Assembly: GCA_000697665.1 (NCBI GenBank)
Contig: KL197752.1
Location: forward strand, 87,498 to 151,497
Source: Jaapia argillacea MUCL 33604
Lineage: Eukaryota; Basidiomycota; Agaricomycetes; Jaapiales; Jaapiaceae
Direction: 5' to 3'
Length of the DNA: 64,000 nucleotides
In this document: in pieces, positions 34,075 to 48,100 of the stretch
Layout of the letters: each line of letters opens with the position of its first letter
How positions within the stretch are numbered: position 1 is the stretch's first letter
Notes under the pieces: model-generated
Database searches by the model: none
What the model saw: the letters and a program-made list of their open reading frames with translations, nothing else
What the model was told of the DNA's origin: nothing
Position numbers and translations under genes: made by a program

Positions 34075-36088
34075 CTAATTTTTCTGTGGCAAAGATTTGA
34101 GAAGCTGCCGCAACCCTGATCCTACAACGTCTGCAGCTGCACCACCCAACATGCTCGCAACCTTGAACCCACCAGCCAAGCCCTCTATCCCCTGTGCTGC
34201 TCTGTTCCAACCCGCCGCACCAGGACGATGAGAGCTTCTGCCCTTGGGACTAGAACCAGCTGATAACATAAGAGCAGCCTTGATGGAGTCCAACTCATTG
34301 ATCACCTCCAATCCGACGGACCGAGCCCAGACGACTGGCTCGAACGTGGTGGTGTAAAGTTTGTGTAATTTGTCGCAAGCAGACATAATTTTGTGGTTTT
34401 CGATGTAACGTTCCTGAGCATAAGGAAGGAGAGCAGTGTGGGAGCCTGTTGGGCGAACATCAAGACGAGTTCGGAGATAATTTCACAAGTTAACAACGAA
34501 CCGATATCACCCCCTTGCAGGACGGTGTTACTGATGCATCGAGCGAGACATTCAACATCCCCAAGACCCAGGTTCAAACCTTGTCCGGCGAGAGGGTGAA
34601 TAGTGTGGGCGGCGTCTCCGACAAGGACAGTACGACTTCCCTTTCCTTCTCCAATATAACTCTCTGCGTGGTTGAAACGAAGGGGGAAGGACGCCGCTGT
34701 CCCTGGCTGGATGGAGCTGATCAGGGGCGGCAAGGTCTCTGAATGCTCTAGGGGCATCCCAGTTTGATTGGATTCGGTGAGCATGGAGGAGAATGCAGAG
34801 TGCTTGTCGATGTTATGCGACTTTTCTCGCCAACTGATCTCATCTTTGATTTGCGAGAGCGTGAGGGGCGTACCAGCGGCTTCCGCTTCCAGGATAACCT
34901 TGTGTAGGTATTCCATAGACACATTGGGTAAACGGAAAGCAGCGTTGATCATAAGTGCCAAAACTCCAGAAACTCCTTTGGTTAGAGCGGCGGCTAAGGG
35001 CGGTCGGGTAGACCAGACCAAGGAAGATGCGGTTGGGGAGAGGGGGAGGAACGCAATTGGACCTGTGGGAAGAAACCGTTGATACGCTGTAGTGTTCGGC
35101 GGTTCGAAGGGTGTGCGAGGCGGGTGGGAAAGGGTAGCGACAATGGCTTGGGTGTCGTATGACCATCCGAATGAGGAGATTCCGGCGTAGGAACGCACAG
35201 GAGAATTGAACCCATCAGCACCCACCTGGTAGAGACTACTAAGCGCGACGACCAAGAAGGAACGGAATGGATGACCTACCAGCAATCGTGCTCGCAGTGT
35301 TCTTCCGTCAGACAAATGAATCAGGGGCCACCCTCCGCCCTCCCGCACCTCGGATTCAATAGCTTTGACTTTGACTTTGTCTGATATTTGAATCCCCGGT
35401 GAAGCTGATAGATGACGCAGGAGACCACGTTGCAAGTTGAGATTCTCCGTCAAACGGGCCATTTGTGGTGATACGCCGGAGTCGTTGTTCGCAGCCGTAA
35501 GCCCCAGCTCGGAGGCGGTGAATGTGATTCGAGCATCCGACACACCATCCCAGACCTTGAAGAGCGATTAGCTGAGACAGATGTCAATTCTGCGCGACCA
35601 ACCTGCATCTCTTCAATGGGCGAGGTACGGTCATTCTCAACGTGATCCCATGCCCCGACGGCTATTAAGCAGTCAGAGACGAGTTGTTTGGTTCAGGACT
35701 AGGTTACTAACCCTTCAAAAAGGCCTGCGACGCGTTGGTGATTGAGCTGACTCTGTTGGAGAAACTGCCTGAATTAAGGGACCAGTTCTCGACACTGGAA
35801 AGGTCCCCCGCTTCGACCAAGGTGATGCTAAGGGAGTCCCGGACATGCTTGTATGAGGCTATCCCCAGTGGTTATTACTTGAATAGAACAATGAAGAATA
35901 TACATACCTAACGCCCCCGCAAGTGCCAATCCCGCAGGTCCGCCCCCGACGATCACAACATCCCGCTCCTCCGGATGGGGACCACTCGCGGCTCCAGTGG
36001 ACAGTTTCCGAACCCTTTGAGCAACATTTGGTAGAGCACGTTGTCGAGAAAGGAGAAACACCCTAACGCTCACTATGCATGGCGACAT
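34075..36088 (-). CDS. COQ6: Ubiquinone biosynthesis monooxygenase COQ6
   Basis: A FAD-dependent hydroxylase of the mitochondrial coenzyme Q pathway that adds the C5 hydroxyl group. The start at 36,088 gives an Arg-rich, Ser-rich N-terminus (MSPCIVSVRVFLLSRQRAL) fit for mitochondrial import; an ATG at 36,136 would add 16 residues. The FAD-binding VVIVGGGPAGLALAGAL follows in exon 1 (ending at 35,908). The middle has the LVGADGFNSPVR motif split by an intron, and the second FAD motif GDAAHTIHPLAGQGLNLGLG is encoded near 34,560-34,640. At least five introns are seen. The last exon encodes the ARSVGLEVINELDSIK region and ends at 34,075. It is head-to-head with SEC6 across 137 bp. Confidence 0.93.
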
Positions 36089-36225
36089 TGAGCATGATGA
36101 AGGAAATTCACACGTGAGAATGCATCGCCGAAACACATCGCCTGATTCACGGCCACAGACAATTGTCGCAGCATGCTGCGTGTCTCCTGATATCTTACCA
36201 TTTGCACTCGTATTCGTCGTTCACT
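36089..36225. promoter_or_regulatory. Shared promoter of COQ6 and SEC6
   Basis: Only 137 bases separate the two start codons, so the promoters must overlap. No clear TATA element is seen in either direction. Confidence 0.6.
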
Positions 36226-38660
36226 ATGGGTTCTATCCAAACAATAAACCCACCAACAGTTTCGGCGGCTCAGGCGGTTGGCGAATACCTGCAGTCTCCC
36301 GACGATCTTCTCAAAATTGCTGCTTTCAGGAAGAAACTGGAGAAGGAAAAGGCATCCATCGACACTAGATTGAAGAGCGGTGTGAAGGAACAATTAGATG
36401 CTACTCGAGAGGGGTTGAGAAAGCTATTCAGCACGCGACACAATGTCCAAGTTATCAGGGACGAGATGGTTACCGTGGACAGACTCTGCAGTGATCCCCA
36501 GACCGTTGTCTCAACCTTTGACCAGATTAGTAGAGTGAGTGGCTTTTGAATGAAGATTTTCTTCTTGCTTATGAAACGCGGCCTGTAGGTGTCGATGGTC
36601 CATCGAAACTTCGAGCAGACGGCAGAGATGGTCAACAATCTTGTGGAGATGAGCGCCAAGCTGGACGCACTGGAGGAAATGCTCGATGCCGATCGAAGCG
36701 ACATACTTGGTCCTGCCCCGAATCTTCTCATTATGCACTACCACATCAACCAGCTCGAGAACTTTCGGAATCAAACCATGCACCAGGCTAAGAAAGCCTC
36801 TGCCCAATCCCGAGCCACGCTCGCACGATGGTTCGAGCGACTGAATCAAGTCGTTGAAGCCTTTGACGAATATGTCTTGGAGCTGGCTCGGAATGTCTTA
36901 CCTTTGGTAAGGGCTGGTCATCCAGGCGTGATTGTCAAGTTGGTGAAGATTGCGGAAATTGAAGGACGAGAGGACGAGAAAGTGAGTTATCATAGTTTCA
37001 GAGCTGCCTCTATCGCAACGATCTCATGCTATTGTAGGCAATCGCCATCAGGCTGGTGAAACGAGCCGCCAAAATGGATGCTGCCTCGAAATTCAAGTCT
37101 ATGCAGGCGAACGCTCGCATCATCAAGCATTATAGGTCCAAAATCAACAAAACCGTCGTAGAGTCTATCAAGCAGAAGTTCGATAGCGCATATCAACAAG
37201 GCGAAAAAGCTCCTACCGGCTTCCTCAATGACCTCGGTTGGATATACCAAGACTTGATTCGAATCGAGGAAGAAGTCGTCGCTTGCTTCCCACCCGACTG
37301 GGAAATCTACCCCTTATTCATCAAAGAGTATCACAAAGCTTTGAACGGCGCCATCACGAAGATGGTAGCTTCAGAGCCCGAAGCAAGTACACTCCTCGCG
37401 ATCCATGCTTGGTTGAAGGAGTATAAGAAGAATATGAAGGAGTTGAATGTCCCCCCAGAACTTCTCCAACCCCCGTTGTTGGAAGGGAAAGAGCAGTCTC
37501 TAATCGAGGACTACGTCGCTCTAATAGTCAAGAAACTCGACGAATGGTCGGCCAATCTCATGAAGACTGAACTGGAGCAGTTTGTTACCCGCGCTGAGCC
37601 ACCGGAGGTGGACAGCGACGGCTTATATGGCACACAGGGGGCGGTCATCTTGTTCCAGATGGTGAACCAACAAGTCGACGTCGCTCTCGACAGCGGACAG
37701 GGTGCTATTCTTGCACGCGTTGTCGGCGACGTCAACCGTGTCATGCGAGGCATTCAGGACCAATGGATGAAGAGGGTGGATGTCGAGTTCAAGAAGCAGA
37801 TAGAGAAGCCCGAGGAGGTTGCTAGGGGACTCGTGGAGTATATTATTGCTCTCGCCAACGACCAGATAAAATCGGCAGACTACGCGGAAGCCCTTTCTGG
37901 TAGGTTGGAGCCCCTGGTGTCTGAGAAGTACAGGGTCAATATCAGCGAGCGACTCAATGACGCCATTGACGGTTATCTCGACGTAGCCAAGAAGTGCATC
38001 CAAGTTTTGATTGACATCATGTTCAACGACTTGAAGCCCGCCGTCAAGCTGCTCTTCCAGGCGTCATGGTACGAAGGCATCGCCGAACAAATTGTGGCCA
38101 CCATCCGGGACTACATGACCGACTGCCAGGAATTCCTCAATTCGACTCTCCTGGAACTACTCGTCGAAGATGTGCTGGACGCGTTCCTAGTGACCTACAT
38201 CACCGCCTTGGTTAATAGCCCCAGTAAACTTCGTATGCCGGACGCCACTGATCGCATAAAGGCGGATGTCAGTGTGGTGTTCAAATTCTTCGCCACACTG
38301 AAGCCCGCCAAGGAGCTCGAAGCGTCCTTTGAGGTCGTGGAGATGATCTTGGCGATGCTGGAGGCTTCAAAAAGCCTGGTGTTCCTGTCATTTTGGTCAT
38401 TCGCCAAAGTACACGGTCCCAACATTGCATTTGTGGAAAGTCTGATGAAAATTCGAGGTGACTTTGACCGTACTTCTACCAATGAAGTCATGGACAGTGT
38501 CAAGCGCAAGGTGAGGGACGAGGGTTTGACCGATCGTAAGTACCACTGGGAATGGATGGAAGACTTGTTGCTCACTTGGAACCTAACAGCTCCGGAACCG
38601 ACGATCATGAAGAAGATCACCATTCAAGGCACATTTTCTCGCTTGCTTCAAAGGGCTTGA
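36226..38660 (+). CDS. SEC6: Exocyst subunit Sec6 (EXOC3)
   Basis: This is a subunit of the exocyst, the complex that tethers secretory vesicles at the plasma membrane. Exons 36,226-36,534, 36,589-36,981, 37,038-38,535 and 38,590-38,660 give 756 residues, the usual length for the family. The N-terminus is a coiled-coil region (LLKIAAFRKKLEKEKASIDT, then LDATREGLRKLFSTRHNVQ). The characteristic helical body follows, with KMDAASKFKSM, RIIKHYRSKI, CFPPDWEIYPLFIKEYHKAL and LLVEDVLDAFLVTYITAL. The final exon ends RLLQRA. It converges with QNS1, with 156 bp between the stops. Confidence 0.95.
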
Positions 38661-38816
38661 CCATCGCGACGGAGTTTCATTCCCAGTTGGACCTTATCCT
38701 GTATCTCGACGCTTTCTCATACCCTTGCGTGCATTGTATTCTATTCATCACTGTTTGTATCTATCACTACACCTTCTATCTGGACCTCTTATATCCACTC
38801 GCCACTTACCAGGAAT

Positions 38817-41800
38817 TTATTCCAACTTCGCTGAACGATCCTGCAACTTGGCAGCAACTTCATCAATCTTCCTGAATTGCCAGGGAAAACGGGATGGATA
38901 CAAGAATGGTCGCAAGTCGAATCCTACGAGCGTCGTCAGAATTTGCTCGAAACAAGCACAGGAAAAACTCACGATTGTCGTCAGGGCTGTATTGTTCCTA
39001 CAGAAGGTAAGAACATCAGCAAACATGCAAAGCCCAAAGTTCAAATACACAAAAACACGAACGGCATGGTATGAGGGAGTGATCGTGGTCATCTTGTGGC
39101 GATTTCTAGCGTACTCAAAGAAGAAGTGCTTGACTTTCTGAGCGATCTATATAGCAATCAATATTTATGAGCGAAGAAAGTGCATGGAGGTGGGGGTCTT
39201 CACTTGAGTGGGCGACAACGTCGATCCCCATTCGTGGACTAGTTTGGTAAACATGCTGTAGGGTCCACACTTCTCCACTTTTCGAAGTCGACCGAATACC
39301 GAAAGGTCGTCGTAAGTCATCCCCATATCGGCCTGTGCCGGTGAAAAGTGAGTGCAAAGCCTATTCGGCGGACGCAAAACATTCCGACCTCATCAGATTG
39401 AACATAGGTCTCTGTGATCGGCTCAAGCTCCGCTGTTGGGGTTGCGTCGAGGAATCTAAGGAGGATTAGGAACAAAAAGTTGCTTGAGGAGCGGTACTAA
39501 CTCTGCCAAGATGGGCAAGTCAAATTTCTCTTGGCCGTAGGCGATGAACCGCTTGAGGTCGGTTTTACTGATGCCTCCGATGGGGTTGATATCCGCTAGC
39601 GAGGTCAGAGATAATGAGTGGAATCTATATGGACTACGACGAGACTTTACCGGAAGAACAGTCATATTTTGTCAGGTAGCCTCGAAGACTGAAGACTTGA
39701 ATCAGGGTCAATGCGGAAGAAATACGACCACGCATACCTTTCGTCAACATTGGCACTACCAAGTACGAGCAAACCTCCATATTTCCCCCTAACCCAGGGA
39801 AGAAGCTGAGCGAACAGATATGCCAAAACCATCCGTAACCTTGCTTGAATATTTTGTAGTGCGAGATTCTCGGCATCGGAGCCTCCTTGTACTCGAAATT
39901 TGGGCTTCACACCCGTTACGAAACTGAACAAATCTCGAACGGAGGTAACGATAGTGTCCATGTTGAGATCGACGTGATAGCTGTGAACATAGCGGGACCT
40001 CAGTTAAGTGGGGTCTCATAAGTTCCCGAGTCGGGCGCACCTGCCAATGGCCTGTGCGAGATCCTTGGCGCGTTTTCTCGTTTCCACGCTGGAGTTTTCC
40101 GTACCCATATAACAGGTATGAAAGATTCTCTTGCAGAATTCATGTGGATCGGTAGGGAGGTAGCTGGAATCGGCAGGCTCGCCAGCAATACGACGGGCGT
40201 CGTCAATGACCTGTATATCTGGGGAAATGGTCAATATGTATTAGGAAATGGCAGTGGAGCGATGCATACCTCCGTTGCGAGCGGCTTCGGCAACCAAACG
40301 ACACATGGAATAGGTGATCACCGCAGTCGCACAACTGTCTATTCCACCACTGAGAGGTAAGAAATATCCAACTGTGCGTGAACGCCGGAGATAATCCCAC
40401 AACCAACACGCTGGCCCCAACCTAAGAGGCTGTTATCAGAGATACTGAAAAGCTCTCCAGGGGATACTTACGCAATCTCCTCTTCTGGCTTGTGGTAACG
40501 GACTTCGAGGGCTTTACCAAGACTCATCTCACTAGGGTCTTTCATCTCTTCCCACTTGCCGCTCGATAGAGCAAAAGGAACTTCAACTCGGTGATACCTC
40601 GCGGATTGGGCTGCTTGCATACTCCTACTACTCTTAGCTCTGTGGGCGCGGACATCTTCGATGTCGACGGTGGCACTAATCACCTCGACCTCTTGGAGGG
40701 AAAATTGAGAGCCTTGAGCTACAAGACGGCCATTAACGGCAATCATGGCGCAACCGTCGTAGTAGAGGCGATCTCCGTCACACCCTTGTTGGTTGGCGTA
40801 TAGGTATATCCCCCCGAGCTATTTACGATGTCAGAAGTGAGATAGGATTGAGCCCGATAGTTTCCGACCTTGAGTGTAGCCTCTTTGATGAGTTCCACGC
40901 GACCATAGAGCTTGCGCAACTCGTGGTGACTGCCACTGGAATTCGTGAAGATCTCAACTCCATCGAGTCCCATCAGGATATGTGGACTGGGGAGGAAGGT
41001 GAGGTCGCTAGGGGTTGATAGAAGAGATATGACACGACGAACCTCGAGGGAGTGAACAACTCCTCACACAACTCGACACCAATACACGTATCCTGGGTAC
41101 TCACAATAGCGTCACCGAATGGGACTTTGATCTGCAAAGCTTGTTACACTCTCTGATTGAAAAAAGGAATCGAACTGGGTGCGCACCTGTTGAGTGACCT
41201 CTTGTATCATTCTGGGGAGGTAGTGATCTTCCCACTGTCGATGCTTTGCCCAAGGAGTGAAGTATCTCAGCTCGCGATAATTCCCATCGTTAGCGAGCCA
41301 CATCTTAGGCCGGATGAGTAAAATCTTCTTGTTGTGGATGATAATCCGGCAGTTGTAAATGACATTCTTATGGGTAACAGGCCTTCGACGGGTAAGTATG
41401 CGATCGGAGTCACGATGGTGTGTCTTACATGCCAATATCGCAGACGATGTCTGTTGCCTCTTCTGAAGCCAAGATCTTCGCTAGGACCTCCCAAGAATGG
41501 AGGATTGTGTCACCTGCGACAAGGTAGTTAGACCAGAAGAAGAGAATGCGCCGCTGCTTACCTTCGAGGAAGTGGTCGTAGCAGCCATAACCTCTGAATC
41601 ATCAGTGAACGAAGATTATGATTGAAGACAACAAACGCATACGGTATTTCGAGCTCTGGCCCTACTCGTAAAGTTGCACCTCGCTCCTTGGCAATTATAA
41701 TACTGGCCATGATGCGTTCATAATTACCCTGTGCATGGAAGTGAGGTGGTGGAGTACCTTCTCTAGAGATTACTTGCCTGGAAATCGAGGGCCCATTGGT

Positions 41801-41960
41801 TCAGCGAGCTGGAAAAGGTTCATCATGAGCCGTAGAGTCCCAATCTGCGGTCGCATTTGGGTCAACCACACACCACCTACAATCAGGGTGAGATCCCGAG
41901 GTGGATAGTGATAACGAACGCGACAAGGACATACGTTGCTAGAGTGATCAAATGGCCCAT
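38817..41960 (-). CDS. QNS1: Glutamine-dependent NAD(+) synthetase
   Basis: It makes NAD from deamido-NAD using ammonia released from glutamine. The ATG at 41,960 begins MGHLITLAT. The N-terminal nitrilase-type amidase domain shows RVGPELEIP (catalytic Glu, about 41,660) and [10 protein letters not shown] (catalytic Cys, about 41,060). The synthetase domain has the ATP-binding [14 protein letters not shown] near 40,330, a glycine-rich GSANVDE near 39,740, [15 protein letters not shown] near 39,570 and [18 protein letters not shown] near 39,310. The C-terminal exon reads [20 protein letters not shown] and ends at 38,817. About ten short introns divide it. The family length of about 700 residues fits. 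It is divergent from the UNC80-like gene. Confidence 0.94.
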
Positions 41961-42193
41961 GATCGCTCCAAATCTTCGAAGCTACAGTGGGTGACTGCCG
42001 TTGGAAACACCAGCGGACGCAGACCCAGGCAGATTGTTGATTGTATTCGTGAGAGGGAAGATGAGAATAGCAAGTTTGGCCTTGTCAGCGCCAATAATCT
42101 ACCCGACGCGAAAGATCACCTGATCTACGGCCATCACGTTCCCCTCTGCTGTTTGCACGAGTCTTCGCCCCGAAACCGAGGTCATACGTCGAG
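41961..42193. promoter_or_regulatory. Shared promoter of QNS1 and the UNC80-like gene
   Basis: 233 bases separate the two start codons. No TATA element or clear repeated site was recognised. Confidence 0.5.
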
Positions 42194-45100
42194 ATGAGTT
42201 CTTCAGGCGACGACCCCAAGGGCAAACGAACTTCCAAGGATTCACACAAGCGACCCTCAGGAGGCAGACCTCTGCCTCGAAGGCTCCTCTCTCTGGATAG
42301 TGACAAGGATGGTTACTCAAGTTCGGAATCTGAGAAAGTTGGAGTTGTCTCGCGAGAAGGAACTGGAGGCATGTTTGGGAAGCTCCTTCATGGGCGCGAT
42401 CAGTCCAAAACGTCTACGTTACGGTCGGTGGAAGAGAACGAAGGGTTTGATCCATTCTCTGACCGGCCGTTCATGGGGACATGGACCGAGAAACCTTTGG
42501 TCGAATCTCCAAACGAGAGCCCAAGAGATGAGGAGAAGCACCCTTTCCTTGGCTCTAATGCTTTCAAGTCAGGATCCATGGACAGCAAGTCGTCTTCTCC
42601 GACGTCCAGGTTTCGGTCGATCCCACCGAACCTCAATTCGACCACGGACTTAACCAAATCTACTCCCAGCTCTGGGGGTGCAGCACTGGATCCGCCACCT
42701 CCGTCACCCTCCAAACGACGATGGGAACAAGTGCGTCAACAATTCCTCTTATCGGCTGCCACCGCTGCACCACGCATTCCTGGACCTTCTCCATCCGGCT
42801 CATCCTTTGGCACCCCCTTCGTTACGCCTCAACCGTCCTTGACTTCTCTCGTGCCCCCTCCAACACATCCGTCAACCCCAAAACCTTCAAGGTTTGCGAG
42901 GCTTGGGTGGGGGCATACCGTTGAGAGGGTTCGGCAGATGGCTTCGGACGATGCGAAGAAGTTCGAAGAAGAACTGAGAAGAGCCTGCTGGTTTGTTCGT
43001 TTTGGCGGAATTGGCGCTAGCGTTGCCCATCCTGGTGGTGGGCCTGGTGTAGATTTCGCATCAATTACCACCAAGTCATCGTCCTCCAAACTCGATACAC
43101 CTGGCTCGTCTCTCAAGCCCGCGGCTCTGTACAAACCCTTTATTTCGACCACCTCCTTGCCATATTCTGCTAACTCTAGTACCTTCACGCTTCCCATCCA
43201 AACCCCAGGAAAGTACGGTATGCGCAGACCGCAATCTGTTCAAAGTTTGGGTCTCGCTGGAGCTGCCGCCCTTGGCGGGCCCAGCGTGAAGACTTTGAGA
43301 AACGTATTGATCAAATTTGCTTCACCTGAGAGTACCTCTACTGTCCTTCGTGCACTTCCGTTTGAGAACGAGGTGCTTTCTGCCTTGCTGGTTCCTTTCC
43401 TCGACCTGGATACCTCCGAAGGAGCTGAACAAGAGAGGTTGGATGCCATTGATGGGTTTGAGGTCGCTCTCAAGACTTGGCCTGCGACCTCTCAAGAGGT
43501 ATGCTCGAACGTACTTGCCACTCGTCGAATGGTGTTGCTCATGTGTATTTAGGCCGAGTTTTCTCGATGCCTTTGGTGTTGTAAGGCAGCATCCATGCCT
43601 CCTTCCCGTCTTCGTGTGCGTATCATTGGTGTTCTCGACCGTCTTCTCTCCAGCAGCGAGGCCTTGCAATCCAGCACTCCTATGTTGTTCCAGACACTCG
43701 TCCAAGAACTCTTCGTGTTACTTCCCTCTTACACCTCACAGTCGACATCTAGCCCAGAGCTGAAGATGCTCAAAGATATCGTTGGTAGAATCCGGAGGGC
43801 AGAGCTTTTGGCTCTCACATCTTTGTCGATCGAGCAGGAGTATGGAATTTCGTTTTCGAAAGAAGAGGGAATCGAGCATGCCACGGATTCTATATTTTTG
43901 GTTGCTGTTATGAGATGTATGCAGCATGGTTCTGATGAGAACAGGAGATGGATACTGCAGAATGTTGTCAAGGTGTGTCCGTTTCTTCCGTTCAATGAGA
44001 TGGACCTGGAAGTTTTGGACTTCTTAGGAACACTGGCCACCCGTATCGCCTTTTGAATCTGCCTCCCCTCTGCTCTCAAGTCTGCGTATTCGCCAACTCA
44101 ACATTTTTATCTCCGGCTGCCTTGGGATGATCTCATTGGAAGGGGCATCTCCCATTACGCGGGCAGTCGATGCGGAGATTATCCTCCGAATTTTGCAAAC
44201 TAGAGCGATGCAAGAAGTTGAATCCGTACTTGTGGAAGAGAGCAAGGGCACTAGAGCCATGCTCGTTGAACTCGTCCTCACGCTACTGTGCATCGATGTG
44301 AGCAGGAATCAGGCCAGAGATCATTTGTGCAGTTGGTATGGAAATGATTTAGAGTGGAAAATACCCTGCGAGGATGCATTTCGAAAGATTGTGAGTACCC
44401 TTTAGTCGCCTCGCATGAGATGTTGATGACCGATTGGTAAAAGATCAACGACAGTAGTTGGCCTGTCCTCGTCGACATCTTAGGCGCTGTGTTGAAGGAT
44501 CTTCCCGATGACAAGCGAAAATCTCTCGTGGGGTTCAGCTTACCACTTTTACACGATGTAGGCCCTCTAAACTGAAGTCATACCCCTGATGTATTGAAGT
44601 CTTCATTTTAGCGATTAGTCTCTGAGCCGCCTAGGTCGCCCTCCCCAGCAGTCACGGGCCTCCTCGATATTCTCTCCCGAATATACCCTCCACTCTTCTT
44701 TAAACCACTCTTCTTATGTGCTGCTTCATCCAAGCAGGCGACCATCGTGAAACACCTTCGTATCCTCACGTCCCTCTCAAACTTTCTGCCAGACTTTTGG
44801 ACCCGGGACCCAGAAATGATGTCGGTCGTTCTTATGCTCGATGCCAGAAGTGGATCGGTGCGACAAGGGAAGGAAACTGGTGCTAGGTTAGGGCAGATGA
44901 CGGTGCTATTGGAACTCATCCAGCAACTTCGCCAGGTTAGAGAAGGAAAGTCTTCTATTTGCGTGAGAAACTGTTTCCAATTTCACCATCTATGAGAGCT
45001 CATGGTGTCTCTAGAGCTCAGAGGACGCTGTCACCGGTGTCGTGAAATTTGCCCTCGTGCTCGACGCACGTATCGGGGTAACAGTGGAGGCGAAGGTGCT

Positions 45101-48100
45101 GAGGACAATCGTTTGATAGCTGCCCAAGTGTAACTTGCTTCTCCATTTTAGGAACAAAAGGCTGTGATCCCCCCCTCGCAGAGGCTGCTGTTTGTGACCC
45201 TCTTCCTGGAGATCAGATTGCTTACACGTTCCTTGAAAGGGTATGCCATCTCATTTTCTCCCACTCACCTAGACATCTCATTATGCAACTTCAGTGCTCC
45301 ATGGCTTCCCCGGATAGTTTTATGGACGCTTCAAGTATTTCCAGATGAGGGAAATGGACGCAGGGCTGAAGAAAGTGAGGTTGGCGAGATGATGGACCAA
45401 ATTCGGGAGGTCTATCACGCTGCCAAAGACTATAATCCGGGAAGCCGCAAGGTTCATCCTCCGTGGTTATTGTCGTTGTTCCATCGCTAACTTGGCCATC
45501 AGCGAAAGAGTACTCTGCTACCATCGACTTCATCGGAGTCCCCTCCTTTCTCCGCGGTTCCAGCCATTCCTTCTGCATCCCGCCAGTTACTTGAGACACA
45601 AGATTTGATATCCTTACTATCTCCTAGTTTGCTTTCAAGCTTTCTCAAGCTCTTGGTGGCTGTATCTGGATTATTGAGCCTCAGTGACTATCGACGACTA
45701 GCAAAGGTGCTGTGGGGCCGTTGTTTGGATGAATCAGATCCGCATATCATCGCCCCCGTGTGTATTCTTCGACTCTTGTTTTGAGGCAACTCTCATACAT
45801 TCTCTAGGCTTGTTTTTTAGTAATGCAATGCGCAGAGAAGCTACCTGAAGAATTTCTGCAAATCGTTCGCGGAGATATTCAGAGGTGAGCTCATCTTTAC
45901 CCGTCATGATATGACTGGTTGACTTCGGGCGACAGCTGTGACAAGGATCTTCGTCGACGGACCATCGAAAGACTTGGTACCTTGGCCGGGTGGCGATTTC
46001 AGATCCTTTCTCAAGAATATATCGTCGATATCAATCACCGCCGACCTTTCAAACTCGTGCGACCTCCAATGGCCTTTGTACCAACCGATATGGGTACGAG
46101 CCTCTTCATCCATTCCGAAGATCCCGAAGAGTACCAGGACATCAGTGGAAACACAATTCCACAAGAACTGCGGAAGCGGCTTTCGGAAATTGGGTGGACA
46201 CAAGACGAGAAACCCATTGACCAGAAACTGCAGTGGCAGAGAATGCCCATGTCAATCCTGCCAAATCACCAGCTCGACCGATTAAATTCTGGATTGGAGA
46301 TGGCGATTCCTCCTCCTTCCTCGCCAAATCCTAGTCCCACCCCAAGCCCCCAATCTTCCCCGACTAAAGGAGGAGGGAAGCATGGCGTCACTCGGAAGGG
46401 GAGCTCTTCGGGCTCATACCGCGGAGTGAAGCGACGAGCCGTCTTTGTGCACCCATTGGTGTCAATCTTTCCAGATGTAGCCATCCTCACACACGACGCC
46501 GACTTCACTGTTGCTCGACCTGCCCAGGCATTCATCATGGAGATGATGCGCAATGAGCCGGCATTGCTTTGTCGGCCTGTGTTTGATACCATCGCTGGAG
46601 ATGAGCAAGCATTGGTGGGGGCCATCACGACCCTACGGATGTTCCTTCATATTCGACGCACACTCCCTCCTAGTCTGACGCATCACATATTCAATCACCT
46701 CGCAGGATTCCTGAAACTCTGCGTTCGTCTACCAGAGGAATCCAAGCCATTCGAGGGTTTTGCGCACACAGTTCCTATCCTTTCGAAACTCGCTTCTCAA
46801 GTTGGTGAAGTATCTATCCGAGAGATTCGGCGCGCCAAATTTGAGGTTTTCGTCATTCCATCTGGATCATTATGGTTTTCGTCTTCCACTCCTGAAGCGC
46901 CGATGTTCCCAAGACGATTCGACGAAGGTCGAAGTCCATTTGACGATTTACCGGCGCAGTTAGTCTGGATAACAATGATCCGCGTCTCGCAAAACATGCT
47001 CTTTGTCGATATGATCAAGAGAAGTCCTCAGGATGTGCAAACGATTAGGAAGAAACTATCTCGATTCGCTCTTCCCTCCTTAGATCACGACGCCGACCCA
47101 CCGTCACTGGAACTAACCGATTTCGTTCCACGCAAGTCCCAAGCTCGCCCGTTTGGATTCGCTCTGAATTCGGGACTTACTGGACTCTCCCTAATTCTGT
47201 CTCGCAGTTACCTCCTCTTGATTGCTCAAATTTTCCGATCAATGTCGCGTCATTTGAACGATCGCGATGAATTATCGGTTTATACCGATGGCTTGAATAG
47301 GATTCTCCTCGCTCACGGGGATGATATTGGCATTGTCGGTCAAGCTATGATAGGTGACAGAATTTCCTGATCGTTCACATTTGCATGCTGAACCTTTTGC
47401 AGCCTTGATGACAGCAACTACCAGGTTTCAACGGCTCTTCAAATCTGGAAGCGGCTACACGCTGTTCATGCCAGTTGTAATCAAGGTGTATACGGAGTCA
47501 GAGAGCCATTCCGGCATCAGAGCTGCTATCGAGTATGCTCTCAACCGGTTCTTTGCGCTGCACGACTATGCCTTCATCTTCCAGAGCATGAGCATAATGG
47601 CCCACATCATCAGCTTACCCAATCTGGATAACGCGTGGATTGCGAAGGGAATATTTTATCTATTTTCGACCTTGAAAGGTGGGGTCTCTGCATCTGGAGA
47701 CGCTGCTGGGATACACAACATCAATAAGAGGCAAGAAAAGGAGGCCCTGATGATCAGTACCGCGGAGGAGAAGCCGCAAGCATTTCTAGCGTCACTGAGG
47801 CGGAGCGATCAGAGTGGCGATCATCTCGCTGCTCTCCCCGACGAATATGAGGGCAAAAGACTCTCCCTCAAAGAGTTCACTCTCTTCTTCATCAATTTCA
47901 TTGCGGAACAGGACGCCACCCACCTCCGTGCCGAACAGTTTCTACGATTTCTGACACTTTTGGCGCCGCATCTCTATCAAGGCTCGACTTCTGCTCGTCA
48001 TTCCTTGCATGATGGAATTGAGCACATAGGTGGAGTGCTTCTTACAAGAACTCCTTCTAGAGCCAAGATCCCCGAGTCGGCGCTACTTCGGCCAGTCGTC